Below, piece after piece: positions 53,526 to 62,453 of a stretch of DNA of 64,000 nucleotides. Source of the DNA: Anaerococcus sp. (GTDB taxonomy: Bacteria > Bacillota > Clostridia > Tissierellales > Peptoniphilaceae); NCBI GenBank assembly GCA_030532385.1, contig JAUNLG010000005.1, forward strand, positions 1 through 64,000. The letters are read 5' to 3'. Every line of letters begins with the position of its first letter. Position 1 is the first letter of the stretch. A program made the position numbers and the translations under genes. The notes under the pieces are model-generated. The model had not been told where the DNA came from. It saw only the letters and a list, made by a program, of their open reading frames with translations, and searched no databases.

Positions 53526-54111
53526 AATTTTCTAAGATAACTTGGATTTGCTCTTCTAAGACATCTTTATTATGTTTACTTAAAGATGAGTAGGCAAAAA
53601 TTAGTCCTTCATCTTCTATTTCTAACTTATCTTTGATTGCCTTAATATGCTTATGAACTTGACCTTTCTTGATTTTATCAAACTTTGTTGCTATCACAAA
53701 GCCTATAAAGCCAGATGATCTTATCCAGTCATACATTTGCTTATCAAGGGTTGTTGGTTCATGTCTTATATCTACTAGGAGAAAGACTTCTTTTAGGTCT
53801 TCTCTTTCATTTAGGTAGGTATTTATTAAATGGTTCCATTTTTCTTTTTCTTTTTTATCAACCTTAGCATAACCATAGCCTGGAAGGTCAACGAGCCTAA
53901 ATTTATCGTTGATCCTATAAAAATTTATGGTCCTTGTTTTTCCTGGCTTAGATGAGGTTTTTGCTAGGGCTTTTCTATTTAAAAATGAGTTGATGAAGGA
54001 GGATTTTCCTACATTTGACCTACCTACAAAGGCTATCTCATCCATAAATTGTTTGGGCCATTGGTCTTTGAAGCCTGCTACTTGCTCTAATTCTATCTTT
54101 TTTATTTTCAT
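53524..54111 (-). CDS. engB: Ribosome-biogenesis GTPase EngB (YsxC/YihA)
   Basis: Essential small GTPase of 195 residues needed for 50S ribosomal subunit assembly. G1 GRSNVGKSS (residues 30-38), G2 threonine in KPGKTRTINF, G3 DLPGYGY and G4 TKFDK are all present. It overlaps lon by 4 nt (ATGA); lon-engB is a widespread pair in Bacillota. Confidence 0.96.
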   Translation of the reverse strand: MKIKKIELEQVAGFKDQWPKQFMDEIAFVGRSNVGKSSFINSFLNRKALAKTSSKPGKTRTINFYRINDKFRLVDLPGYGYAKVDKKEKEKWNHLINTYLNEREDLKEVFLLVDIRHEPTTLDKQMYDWIRSSGFIGFVIATKFDKIKKGQVHKHIKAIKDKLEIEDEGLIFAYSSLSKHNKDVLEEQIQVILEN

Positions 54112-56441
54112 ATTAGGGCCTCTTTTAAAACTTCATCTACCTTTGATACTGGAATGAAGTTGATTTTATCTCTAATTTCCTTAGAAATCTCGTAGGTGTC
54201 TCTTAGGTTATCTTTTGGGATTATTACATTTCTTATTCCATAAGAGTAGGCTGCTAGGGCTTTTTCCTTTAGTCCTCCTATTGCTAGGACATTACCTCTT
54301 ATGGTTACTTCTCCTGTCATGGCTATATCACTTCTAACTTTTCTCTTGCTTAGGGCTGATACCATGGCTGTTGTGATTGTTATGCCTGCGGATGGACCAT
54401 CTTTTGGAGTTGCTCCTTCTGGGAAGTGGACATGGATGTCTTTATTTTCATAAAATTTGCCTCTTATGCCAAGCTTACTTGCATTTGACCTTATATAGAC
54501 AAGGGCTGCCTGACCACTTTCTTTCATAACATCTCCTAAGGAGCCTGTAAATTCTACACTACCCTTACCTTCCATTACTGAGGCTTCTACTGTTAGCATA
54601 ACCCCACCAACAGAAGTCCAAGCTAGTCCCTTTACAAGCCCTACTTGATCTTCTCTTTCTATATTATCATCTAAAAATCTAATTCTTCCTAGGTATTTTT
54701 CGTAATTATTTTTGCTTACCCTAACCTTATCCTTTCCCTCAAGGATTTCTTTTACAGCTCTTCTACAAATTTTTCCAATGAGTCTTTCAAGTTCTCTTAC
54801 TCCAGCTTCCCTGGTATAATTTTTGATTATTATTTCAAGGACAGAGTCTGATATACTTAGCTCATCTTCTTTTAGACCATTATTTTCCATCTCTTTTTTG
54901 ATTAGGTACTTATTGGCAATTGATAGTTTTTCGCTTATTGTATAGCCTGATATTTCAATTACTTCTAATCTATCGTAGAGGGCATCTGGGATTTCGTTGG
55001 CATCATTGGCTGTTGTTATGAAAAATACATCTGATAAGTCAAAGGGAATATCTAGGTAGCGGTCTATAAACTTATCATTTTGCTCAGGATCTAATAATTC
55101 CAAGAGGGCACTTGATGGATCTCCCCTAAAGTCTGATCCTAATTTATCAAGCTCATCTAGGAGAAAGACTGGATTTTTGACATTTATTCTTGCCATATTG
55201 GTTAAAACTCTACCAGCCATGGCCCCGACATAGGTCCTTCTATGGCCTCTTATTTCTGATTCATCTGTTACTCCACCCAATCTCATGCTTACAAACTTTC
55301 TATCTAAGGCTCTAGCTATGGATTTTGCTATTGATGTTTTTCCAACTCCTGGAGGGCCTACTAGGCAGATTACAGATCCCTTGGCGTCTTTTTTCTTAGC
55401 CCTTACTGCTATTGATTCTAGTATTCTTTCTTTGACATCACTTAGGCCAAAGTGGTCTTCATCTAGGATTTTTGAGGCCTTTTTTATGTCAATCTCATCC
55501 TTACTCCTCTTATTCCAAGGAAGAGATATTACAAAGTCAAGGTAGGCGGCAAGCACTCCATAGTCAGGGCTCATTTCAGGAATTGATTCTAATCTATCTA
55601 TGTCTTTTTCTAAGGACTTTAGACTTTCCTTATCAAGCTTAAGTTTTTTGATTTCTTTCCTATATGAATCTCTTTCATTATCAGCATGACCGTTATTTTC
55701 ATTTATCTCTTTTTTTAATACTTCCATCTTCTCTCTTAGGTAGTATTCTTTTTGAGACTTATTTATATTTTCACTAACTTGTTTTTCTATCTCCATAGAT
55801 AGGTTTTTAAGGTCTATTTCTTTCCTTAAGATCTCTACTAAAACGAGCATCCTCTCTTTGGTATCTATGGTAGATAAGAGCCTATAGTATTCCTTTGGAG
55901 CAAGCTCTAGGTGGAAGGTTATTACATCAACAAGCCTGTGGAAGTTTTCAATTTCCACAAGAGAGTAGGCTATCTCTTCTAGGTTGTCATTATTGCTTAT
56001 TGATATATATTCCTTAAAGTCACTTATGAGGATCTTTTTTAGGCCTATGAGGTCTTTCCTATCCTTTTCAAGTTCTTCTTGGTATATAAACTCTTCAAGT
56101 TCCGCCTTCAAGAACCCATCTCCTACATTTACCTTAAGGCGTTTTCCTAAGCCTATGGGGTCCAGGAAGACTCTCAAATTTCCACTTGGTAGGTTGAAGA
56201 CTTCTTTTACACTAGCTATTATTCCAAATTCATACAAGTCCTCTTCTTTAGGATTATCTTCAAATAGGTCTTTTTGATTTACCAAAAACAAGTTAGTATT
56301 TCTAAGCCTGGCATCTTCTACAGCATTTTTTGAAATAGATCTTTTTGAGTCAAAGCTTAAAAGAGTGCTAGGCATGGGCCAATAACCCCTTAGGGGAATT
56401 AGTGGATACTCATCCTTTTTTATCTTATAAATTTCTGTCAT
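54108..56441 (-). CDS. lon: ATP-dependent protease Lon
   Basis: Soluble AAA+ serine protease of 777 residues: N-terminal substrate domain (1-200) starting YPLIPLRGYWPMPSTLLSFD, coiled coil (200-260), AAA+ module with Walker A GPPGVGKTS near residue 357 and Walker B VFLLDELDKL, and the protease domain with the catalytic Ser in PKDGPSAG and the Lys about 43 residues later. Degrades misfolded and regulatory proteins. Ribosome binding site GAGGT. It lies 59 nt after clpX, with a hairpin in the gap. Confidence 0.97.
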   Translation of the reverse strand: MTEIYKIKKDEYPLIPLRGYWPMPSTLLSFDSKRSISKNAVEDARLRNTNLFLVNQKDLFEDNPKEEDLYEFGIIASVKEVFNLPSGNLRVFLDPIGLGKRLKVNVGDGFLKAELEEFIYQEELEKDRKDLIGLKKILISDFKEYISISNNDNLEEIAYSLVEIENFHRLVDVITFHLELAPKEYYRLLSTIDTKERMLVLVEILRKEIDLKNLSMEIEKQVSENINKSQKEYYLREKMEVLKKEINENNGHADNERDSYRKEIKKLKLDKESLKSLEKDIDRLESIPEMSPDYGVLAAYLDFVISLPWNKRSKDEIDIKKASKILDEDHFGLSDVKERILESIAVRAKKKDAKGSVICLVGPPGVGKTSIAKSIARALDRKFVSMRLGGVTDESEIRGHRRTYVGAMAGRVLTNMARINVKNPVFLLDELDKLGSDFRGDPSSALLELLDPEQNDKFIDRYLDIPFDLSDVFFITTANDANEIPDALYDRLEVIEISGYTISEKLSIANKYLIKKEMENNGLKEDELSISDSVLEIIIKNYTREAGVRELERLIGKICRRAVKEILEGKDKVRVSKNNYEKYLGRIRFLDDNIEREDQVGLVKGLAWTSVGGVMLTVEASVMEGKGSVEFTGSLGDVMKESGQAALVYIRSNASKLGIRGKFYENKDIHVHFPEGATPKDGPSAGITITTAMVSALSKRKVRSDIAMTGEVTIRGNVLAIGGLKEKALAAYSYGIRNVIIPKDNLRDTYEISKEIRDKINFIPVSKVDEVLKEALI

Positions 56442-56457
56442 CTTTACCTCGCTAAAA

Positions 56458-56495
56458 AAAGGACTTTAAACCACTTGCCTAGCTTAAGTCCCTTT
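56458..56495 (-). terminator. Hairpin between clpX and lon
   Basis: GGACTT.../...AAGTCC stem with a long loop and a leftward U7. It may terminate tig-clpP-clpX fully or partly; no separate lon promoter is visible in the 59-nt gap. Confidence 0.6.
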
Positions 56496-56500
56496 CTTTC

Positions 56501-57715
56501 TTATTTTTTCTTATAGATTAGTTTTGACTTATCCCTTATAGATTCTTCTGTTACTATAACCTCTTCTAGGTCATCTATAGATGGAATCTCATACATTAAG
56601 TCTAATAAGAGATCTTCCATTATAGTCCTTAGGCCCCTGGCTCCTGTGTTTTGCTTAAAAGATTTTTCAGCAATTTCCCTTAGGGCGCCATCCTCAAAGC
56701 TTAGCTTTACTCCATCAAGTTCAAAGAGCTTCTGGTATTGGTTGATAAAGGAGTTTTTTGGCTCCTTTAAAATCTTAACTAAGGAATCTACATCCAAGGC
56801 CTCAAGGCTTACAACTATTGGGACCCTACCTATAAATTCTGGTATAAGTCCATATTTTAGTAAGTCTTCTGTATTTACATTCTTTAGACTTGCCTTAGAT
56901 TTCTTTGATACATCTGCTCCAAATCCGATTACCTTCTCTGACATTCTAGAATTGATTATATCTTCAATCCCGTCAAAGGCCCCACCTAGGATAAAGAGAA
57001 TATTTGTTGTGTCAACATGGATATACTCTTGGCTTGGATGCTTTCTTCCTCCTTGAGGTGGTACATTCGCTTCAGTTCCCTCTATTAGCTTTAGGAGGGC
57101 TTGTTGGACACCCTCCCCACTTACATCTCTTGTTATAGAAGGATTTTCAGATTTTCTTGTAATTTTATCTATCTCATCGACATAAATAATACCACGCTCT
57201 GCTAGGTCTATATCATAATCAGCAGCTTGAACGAGCTTTAGTATTATATTTTCGACATCTTCTCCAACATATCCTGCCTCAGTAAGGCTTGTAGCATCTG
57301 CTATGGCAAATGGCACATTTAGCTTACGAGCAAGGGTTTGGGCTAGAAGTGTCTTACCAGAACCAGTTGGTCCAAGCATTAAGATATTAGATTTTTGAAG
57401 TTCTACATCAGGATCATCATCATTGGCCATTATTCTCTTGTAGTGATTATATACTGCAACAGAAAGAGTCTTTTTTGCATCTTCTTGTCCTATAACATAA
57501 GAATCTAGGAAGGCTTTGATTTCTTTTGGCTTTGATAGGTCAAAGTCATAGTCAAAGTTATTTGCGAACCTTTCCTCTTGATGGATTATATCATAGCAAA
57601 GGTCAACGCATTCATTGCAAATATAGGCCTCAGGCCCTGCTATCATTCGCTTAACCTGAGAGCTTTTTTTACCACAAAAGGAACATCTTGCCTCTTTTTC
57701 TTCTAAATCTGCCAT
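56501..57715 (-). CDS. clpX: ATP-dependent Clp protease ATPase subunit ClpX
   Basis: AAA+ unfoldase of 404 residues that feeds proteins to ClpP. The N-terminal zinc domain has Cys11, Cys14, Cys33 and Cys36; Walker A GPTGSGKT near residue 115, Walker [11 protein letters not shown] near 181, the pore loop GYVGEDV and the IGF-type ClpP-docking loop KVIGFGADV are present. It begins 6 nt after the clpP stop. Confidence 0.98.
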   Translation of the reverse strand: MADLEEKEARCSFCGKKSSQVKRMIAGPEAYICNECVDLCYDIIHQEERFANNFDYDFDLSKPKEIKAFLDSYVIGQEDAKKTLSVAVYNHYKRIMANDDDPDVELQKSNILMLGPTGSGKTLLAQTLARKLNVPFAIADATSLTEAGYVGEDVENIILKLVQAADYDIDLAERGIIYVDEIDKITRKSENPSITRDVSGEGVQQALLKLIEGTEANVPPQGGRKHPSQEYIHVDTTNILFILGGAFDGIEDIINSRMSEKVIGFGADVSKKSKASLKNVNTEDLLKYGLIPEFIGRVPIVVSLEALDVDSLVKILKEPKNSFINQYQKLFELDGVKLSFEDGALREIAEKSFKQNTGARGLRTIMEDLLLDLMYEIPSIDDLEEVIVTEESIRDKSKLIYKKK

Positions 57716-57721
57716 TTTTTC

Positions 57722-58315
57722 CTACTTACTTTCAATTACTTTATCAATTAGTCCATACTCTAGGGCTTCTTGAGCACTCATAGAGAAGTCTCTGTCTGTA
57801 TCTTTTACTATCTTTTCTATAGGTTGACCTGTATTATCAGCAAGGATTTTATTTAGCCTATCCTTAATCTTTATGATTTGCTCAGCTTGGATTACTATAT
57901 CACTTGCTTGTCCTTGGGCCCCACCTGAAGGTTGGTGGATCATAATGTTTGAACTAGGTAGGGAGTATCTTTTTCCCTTAGCTCCTGCAGATAGTAAGAC
58001 TGCAGCCATGGATGCAGCCTGTCCTATAACTATTGTAGATACATCTGGTTTTATATAATTCATAGTATCATAGATGGCAAGACCGCTTGTAACTACTCCA
58101 CCTGGTGAATTTATATAAAATTGAATATCCTTATCAGGGTCTTCACTTTCTAGGAATAATAGTTGGGCAATTATTATATCAGATATTTCATCACGTACTT
58201 CACCTGATAGAAAGATAATCCTATCTTTTAATAACCTTGAGTATATATCATAGGCTCTCTCGCCCCTATTAGTTTGTTCAACTACTGTTGGTACTAAATA
58301 ATTTTTAGCGTTCAT
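57722..58315 (-). CDS. clpP: ATP-dependent Clp protease proteolytic subunit
   Basis: Serine peptidase of 197 residues forming the double-heptamer chamber. Catalytic triad: Ser102 (QAASMAAVL), His127 (IMIHQPSGG) and Asp176 (DTDRDFSMS). The N-terminal propeptide region ([28 protein letters not shown]) is typical. Between tig (29 nt upstream) and clpX (6 nt downstream). Confidence 0.98.
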   Translation of the reverse strand: MNAKNYLVPTVVEQTNRGERAYDIYSRLLKDRIIFLSGEVRDEISDIIIAQLLFLESEDPDKDIQFYINSPGGVVTSGLAIYDTMNYIKPDVSTIVIGQAASMAAVLLSAGAKGKRYSLPSSNIMIHQPSGGAQGQASDIVIQAEQIIKIKDRLNKILADNTGQPIEKIVKDTDRDFSMSAQEALEYGLIDKVIESK

Positions 58316-58344
58316 AAAATCTCCTTCTAGTCTATTTTAGGAGT

Positions 58345-59706
58345 TTACTTATCTTCACTTTCCTCTTTTTCTTCATGCTTATGATCATCGCCTACTGCTT
58401 CATGGTATTTATCATGAGGAAGAATTTCTGAGTTTTCTACTAAAAGATCAACAGCTTTTCTTCTTTTGATATTTTCTTCAAGGGTCTTATCAGAAACATT
58501 CTTAGCAAAGAGTTCTTTGAATTTTTCCTTATCTTCAACTCCATAATTTTCAGCAGCATCGTTAATTTCTGCTTGTTTTTCTTCTTCTGTTACTTCTATA
58601 TTCTCTTTTAGGGCAACTTCATCTATAACTAGGTTAGCCTTTACCCTAGCTTCTGCTTCATTCCTATATTGGTTACGGATTTGGTTAATATCCATCTTTG
58701 TCATCTCTATATATTGGGCTAGGCTTATACCCATTCCTTGTAATCTTTGGTCAAGGTTTTGTAGGTCATAGTCAATCTCAGCTTCAACCATAGCCTTTGG
58801 AGCGCTTACCTTAGATTTTTTGATCAAGGCTTCTACAGCTTGGTTTTGGTAAAGGCTTTTAGCATATTCTTTCTTATCTTCAGCTAATTTTTCCTTTAAA
58901 CTATCCTTAAGCTCATCAAGAGTGTCAAATTCTGATATATCTTTTGCAAATTCGTCATCTAATTCTGGTAATTCTTTCCTTGTGACAGAATTAATCTCAA
59001 CTTCAAATTTTGCATCTTTTCCTTGGAATTCTTTTGCTTGATAATCTTTAGGGAAAGTCACATCTACATCAAACTTATCCCCAGCCTTATGGCCCACAAC
59101 TTGGTCTTCAAAGCCTTCTATAAAGGTGTGAGAACCTAGCTCAAGATCATAGTTTTCAGCCTTGCCACCTTCAAATCTTTCTCCATCAAGAAAACCATCA
59201 AAGTCGATATTTACTGTATCGCCCATCTTAGCTTCTTGATCTTCAAGTGGAACTAGTCTAGCATTTTCTTCTTGTTGCTTTTTAAGTTCAGCTTCTATAT
59301 CACTATCTGTAACCTCGCTAGCAACTTCTTCAATTATAAGCTTGCTATAATCACCTAGTTCAGGATGTGGCTTAGTCTCAACTTCTACCTTAAATCTAAC
59401 ATCCTTGCCTGGTTCAATATCATCAAGGTCAACGCTTGGTTGGTCAATTACTTCAAGTCCAAGTTCCTTAACAGCTTCATCGTAAGGTTTCTTAAATACT
59501 ATTTGGATAGCTTCATCATAAAATATTTCTGGACCATACATTTTCTCAAGAATTCTCTTAGAAACATGACCTGGTCTAAAACCATCTATCCTATATCTAG
59601 ATTTATTTCTTTTATAAACTGTATCTGTAGCTTTCTTAAATTCATCATAATTAACATCAAATTCAAATTTTGCAATATTATTTTCGTGTGATTTTAATTC
59701 TGTCAT
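58345..59706 (-). CDS. tig: Trigger factor
   Basis: Ribosome-bound chaperone and prolyl isomerase, 453 residues. N-terminal ribosome-binding domain with FRPGHVSKRILEKMYG (the GFRxGxxP-type signature near residue 43, with His-Val in place of the usual Lys-Pro), FKBP-type PPIase domain (about 160-245, GDTVNIDFDGFLDG) and C-terminal helical arms (250-430). The tail ends in a His/Glu/Lys-rich stretch. First gene of tig-clpP-clpX; own promoter at 59742-59770. Start ATG follows AGGAGGA. Confidence 0.96.
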   Translation of the reverse strand: MTELKSHENNIAKFEFDVNYDEFKKATDTVYKRNKSRYRIDGFRPGHVSKRILEKMYGPEIFYDEAIQIVFKKPYDEAVKELGLEVIDQPSVDLDDIEPGKDVRFKVEVETKPHPELGDYSKLIIEEVASEVTDSDIEAELKKQQEENARLVPLEDQEAKMGDTVNIDFDGFLDGERFEGGKAENYDLELGSHTFIEGFEDQVVGHKAGDKFDVDVTFPKDYQAKEFQGKDAKFEVEINSVTRKELPELDDEFAKDISEFDTLDELKDSLKEKLAEDKKEYAKSLYQNQAVEALIKKSKVSAPKAMVEAEIDYDLQNLDQRLQGMGISLAQYIEMTKMDINQIRNQYRNEAEARVKANLVIDEVALKENIEVTEEEKQAEINDAAENYGVEDKEKFKELFAKNVSDKTLEENIKRRKAVDLLVENSEILPHDKYHEAVGDDHKHEEKEESEDK

Positions 59707-59741
59707 TTTTTCCTCCTAGTAGTTCTTCTACTCATTTGAAT

Positions 59742-59770
59742 AATATACTGCTTTAAATACTTCCTATCAA
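59742..59770 (-). promoter_or_regulatory. Promoter of tig-clpP-clpX
   Basis: TTGATA (59770-59765), exact 17-nt spacer, TATATT (59747-59742). Four copies of AAGTATT or its complement lie at 59755-59762, 59776-59782, 59792-59798 and 59813-59820. Confidence 0.65.
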
Positions 59771-59863
59771 GAATTAAGTATTGACTCTTACAAATACTAT
59801 ACTATTTATAAAAAGTATTTTAATTCACAAAAGCAAAAACTTAACTTATGGTATCTACTCATT

Positions 59864-59905
59864 TAAAAAGTGGTGGCAAATTTAAATAATACTTACCACC
59901 ACTAA
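59864..59905 (-). terminator. Terminator of the cca-glycerate kinase-GntP operon
   Basis: Perfect 8-bp GC-rich stem AGTGGTGG/CCACCACT with a 19-nt loop and a leftward U5, 25 nt beyond the GntP stop. Confidence 0.75.
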
Positions 59906-59928
59906 AAAGTCTAAAACTTATCTAAATC

Positions 59929-61197
59929 CTATAAAATTTCTAAGAGTCCATAGGCAAGGGTTGCAATTACTGTCATAGTAAATCCTATCAAAGATTCATA
60001 ACCAATAATCTTGATCCTTTCCTTAAAGACCATATTCACACTTCCCCCTGTTGCGTGGAAAAAGGACCCATGAGGAAAATGGTCAAGGACAGTAGACCCT
60101 GAGTGAATCATAACCCCTGACCCTAGGTTTGATACCTTTGAAGTCATCAAGCTAGGTCCAAAAACTTCTGAGGCAACTGTAGCTCCTGAAGTTGTAGATG
60201 CTGTTGCTAGACTCATTAGCATACCAGATATTGGAGCAAGCATGAATAAAGGCATACCCAAACTTTCAATTGATTTAATAAGGTCAGGTCCAAGACTTGA
60301 ATTTTGAATAATTCCAGCCAAGGTCCCTGTTCCTATAAGAATTATTGCAACATTTATCATAGACTTTAGACCATATTTTGAAAAGTCTAAGAAATCTCTT
60401 ATCCTTCCCATAAAAAGACTAGCAAGGAGACCACCTACAGGAAGGGCTATCATAGGGTCTATGGCTATATCAAATAAGGGTCTTAGGGCAAGCAAGATTA
60501 TTGCAAATAAAGGACCTAGGATTGCCCTAAAAAAACTTGGCAAGTCCTCATTCTTCTTATCTTTTGAGATTTCTTCTTCTAATACTCTAGATCCCTTAGA
60601 CCTTATATATTTTGATAAAATAAAAGTCATAAATAGGCCAAATACCCCTGGTAGGATTCCTGCTATCATCACTGATGTAAGAGGTTGGTCAAAGGCTGTT
60701 GCTACTGCTATGGCATTGGGGTTTGGGCTTATAAGGTTACCTGCCTTACCTCCACCGACCATGGCAAGAAGTATAGACCTTTTTGAAATATTTAACTTAT
60801 GGCCTATAGATAAGCCAATAGGTGCTACAGTAATCACTGCTATATCAACAAAAACTCCAACTCCTGTTAGGACCATGGTAGCAAGGCTTAGGGCCAATAA
60901 GGCCTTCCTCTCCCCTAAAACCTTAATAATGCTCTGGGCTATAGAATCTGCAGCCTTTGACTTTATAAGAGTCCCTGCAAGAGTTCCTGCTGCAAGAATC
61001 CTTAAGACTGTAGTCATCATCGACCCAGCTCCAAGGGTCATAAGGTTAATGGTTTCATTTAAGCTTCCTCCCCCAAGCAAACCGCCCAAGAGGGCTCCAA
61101 GCATAAGGGCATATACTGCAGGAATCTTAAGAAAAATAAATATTATAGCACAAAGTAAGCCTAACAAGGCCCCAAGACTAGTTATAGTAATATCCAT
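59929..61197 (-). CDS. GntP-family organic-acid permease
   Basis: A 422-residue polytopic transporter in the GntP family (gluconate:H+ symporters and relatives): LKIPAVYALMLGALLGGLLGGGSLNETINLMTLGAGSM at the start, GGGKAGNLISPNPNAIAVATAF near residue 148 and SGSTVLDHFPHGSFFHATGGSV near 370. Its pairing with a glycerate 2-kinase 9 nt upstream makes D-glycerate the best substrate guess. About 12 helices; an IDKKNEDLP cytoplasmic loop is in the middle. Confidence 0.9.
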   Translation of the reverse strand: MDITITSLGALLGLLCAIIFIFLKIPAVYALMLGALLGGLLGGGSLNETINLMTLGAGSMMTTVLRILAAGTLAGTLIKSKAADSIAQSIIKVLGERKALLALSLATMVLTGVGVFVDIAVITVAPIGLSIGHKLNISKRSILLAMVGGGKAGNLISPNPNAIAVATAFDQPLTSVMIAGILPGVFGLFMTFILSKYIRSKGSRVLEEEISKDKKNEDLPSFFRAILGPLFAIILLALRPLFDIAIDPMIALPVGGLLASLFMGRIRDFLDFSKYGLKSMINVAIILIGTGTLAGIIQNSSLGPDLIKSIESLGMPLFMLAPISGMLMSLATASTTSGATVASEVFGPSLMTSKVSNLGSGVMIHSGSTVLDHFPHGSFFHATGGSVNMVFKERIKIIGYESLIGFTMTVIATLAYGLLEIL

Positions 61198-61206
61198 TAT
61201 ATCCTC

Positions 61207-62427
61207 CTAATTAATCAAAAGTATGGAAACATCATTTACATTTGTACCAGTAGGGCCTGTTATTATAAGTTGGTCTATGGCTTTTAGGCCCTCATAAGTA
61301 TTATTGCTAGCTAAAATATGGTTGTAGTCTAGGTTTTTTTCCTTTAATTTATCAAAACTTTTACCATCTACAAAGCCCCCTGCCGCATCGGTAGGACCAT
61401 CACTTCCATCGGATGAAAAAGATATAATTCTTACATTTTCTAAACCATCAATATCTCTCATACTAGCAAAGGCAAGCTCTTGGTTCCTACCTCCCTTGCC
61501 AGGGCCCCTTAAGTGGACTAGAGTCTCCCCTCCAAAGATATAGGCTTTTTTATCCTTTCTTTTGCTCTGACTCTTTGCTATGGCTGCTAGAAAAAATCCA
61601 GCCTCTCTTGCTTCACAGGCTAGGGTACTTGTTAGTATATCTACATCATAGCCTTCTTTTTCTAAAATTTCTCCTGCCTTTTTGCATAAATCATCGACAC
61701 TTCCTGAGATTTTCGTTTGGGTATTTGATAGATCTTTTATAGTTTCTTCCTTAACCAGGGATTTAGCCTTAGTAGATAGGTCTAGGTCATATAGGTCTAT
61801 AAGCTTTTGGGCCTCTTTGCTAGTTGAATAATCCACATAAGTTGGCCCTGATGCAATCATATCAGGCCTATTTCCCAAAACATCTGATAGGATAATATTA
61901 TAGACCCTTGCTGGCCTTATGTGGTTGGCAAACCTACCTCCCTTAACCTTTGATAACCTCTTTCTTATAGTATTAATCTCAACTATATTGGCACCTTTTT
62001 TTAATAATTGGTCATTGATATCTTGGATCTCTTCTAAGTTTATTAAAGGAAGTTCAAAAAGTGCAGACCCTCCTCCAGAAATGAGCATCAAAACTAAGTC
62101 ATCCTCACTTAAAGATTCGGTCATATCATAGGCATATTGGCTGGCCCTTATAGTATTTTCGTCAGAGATTGGATGGCCTGCCTCAATTATTTCTATATTT
62201 TCCAAGTCTCCCTTACTATGGCCATACTTTGTTATAACAAGTCCCTTATGGCAAACAAAGCCAGAATCTATTGCAGCCTTTGCCATCTGATAGCCAGCCT
62301 TACCGATTGCTATCAAAATCTTCTTTCCTTTAACTTCTGGTAAATTTTTGATCTCTCTTGCCACTGCCTTATCTGGCAGGCAAAAGTCAATGGATTCTTT
62401 AACTAGAGTATCTACAAACCTTTTCAT
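61207..62427 (-). CDS. Glycerate 2-kinase (GckA/TtuD, MOFRL type)
   Basis: Kinase of 406 residues phosphorylating D-glycerate to 2-phosphoglycerate. DUF4147 N-terminal part (ILIAIGKAGYQMAKAA; GHPISDENTIRAS; LISGGGSALFELP near residue 115) and MOFRL C-terminal part (GGETLVHLRGPGKGGRNQELAFASMRDIDG; SFSSDGSDGPTDAAGGFVDG). The product enters lower glycolysis. Couples with the GntP permease downstream; 26 nt after cca. Confidence 0.9.
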   Translation of the reverse strand: MKRFVDTLVKESIDFCLPDKAVAREIKNLPEVKGKKILIAIGKAGYQMAKAAIDSGFVCHKGLVITKYGHSKGDLENIEIIEAGHPISDENTIRASQYAYDMTESLSEDDLVLMLISGGGSALFELPLINLEEIQDINDQLLKKGANIVEINTIRKRLSKVKGGRFANHIRPARVYNIILSDVLGNRPDMIASGPTYVDYSTSKEAQKLIDLYDLDLSTKAKSLVKEETIKDLSNTQTKISGSVDDLCKKAGEILEKEGYDVDILTSTLACEAREAGFFLAAIAKSQSKRKDKKAYIFGGETLVHLRGPGKGGRNQELAFASMRDIDGLENVRIISFSSDGSDGPTDAAGGFVDGKSFDKLKEKNLDYNHILASNNTYEGLKAIDQLIITGPTGTNVNDVSILLIN

Positions 62428-62453
62428 AGCCTTAAGCCTCCTTGTCTAAAAAT

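Noticed and set aside
60461..61210. 249-residue plus-strand ORF
   Set aside because: Antisense shadow of the GntP permease gene, with no ribosome binding site.
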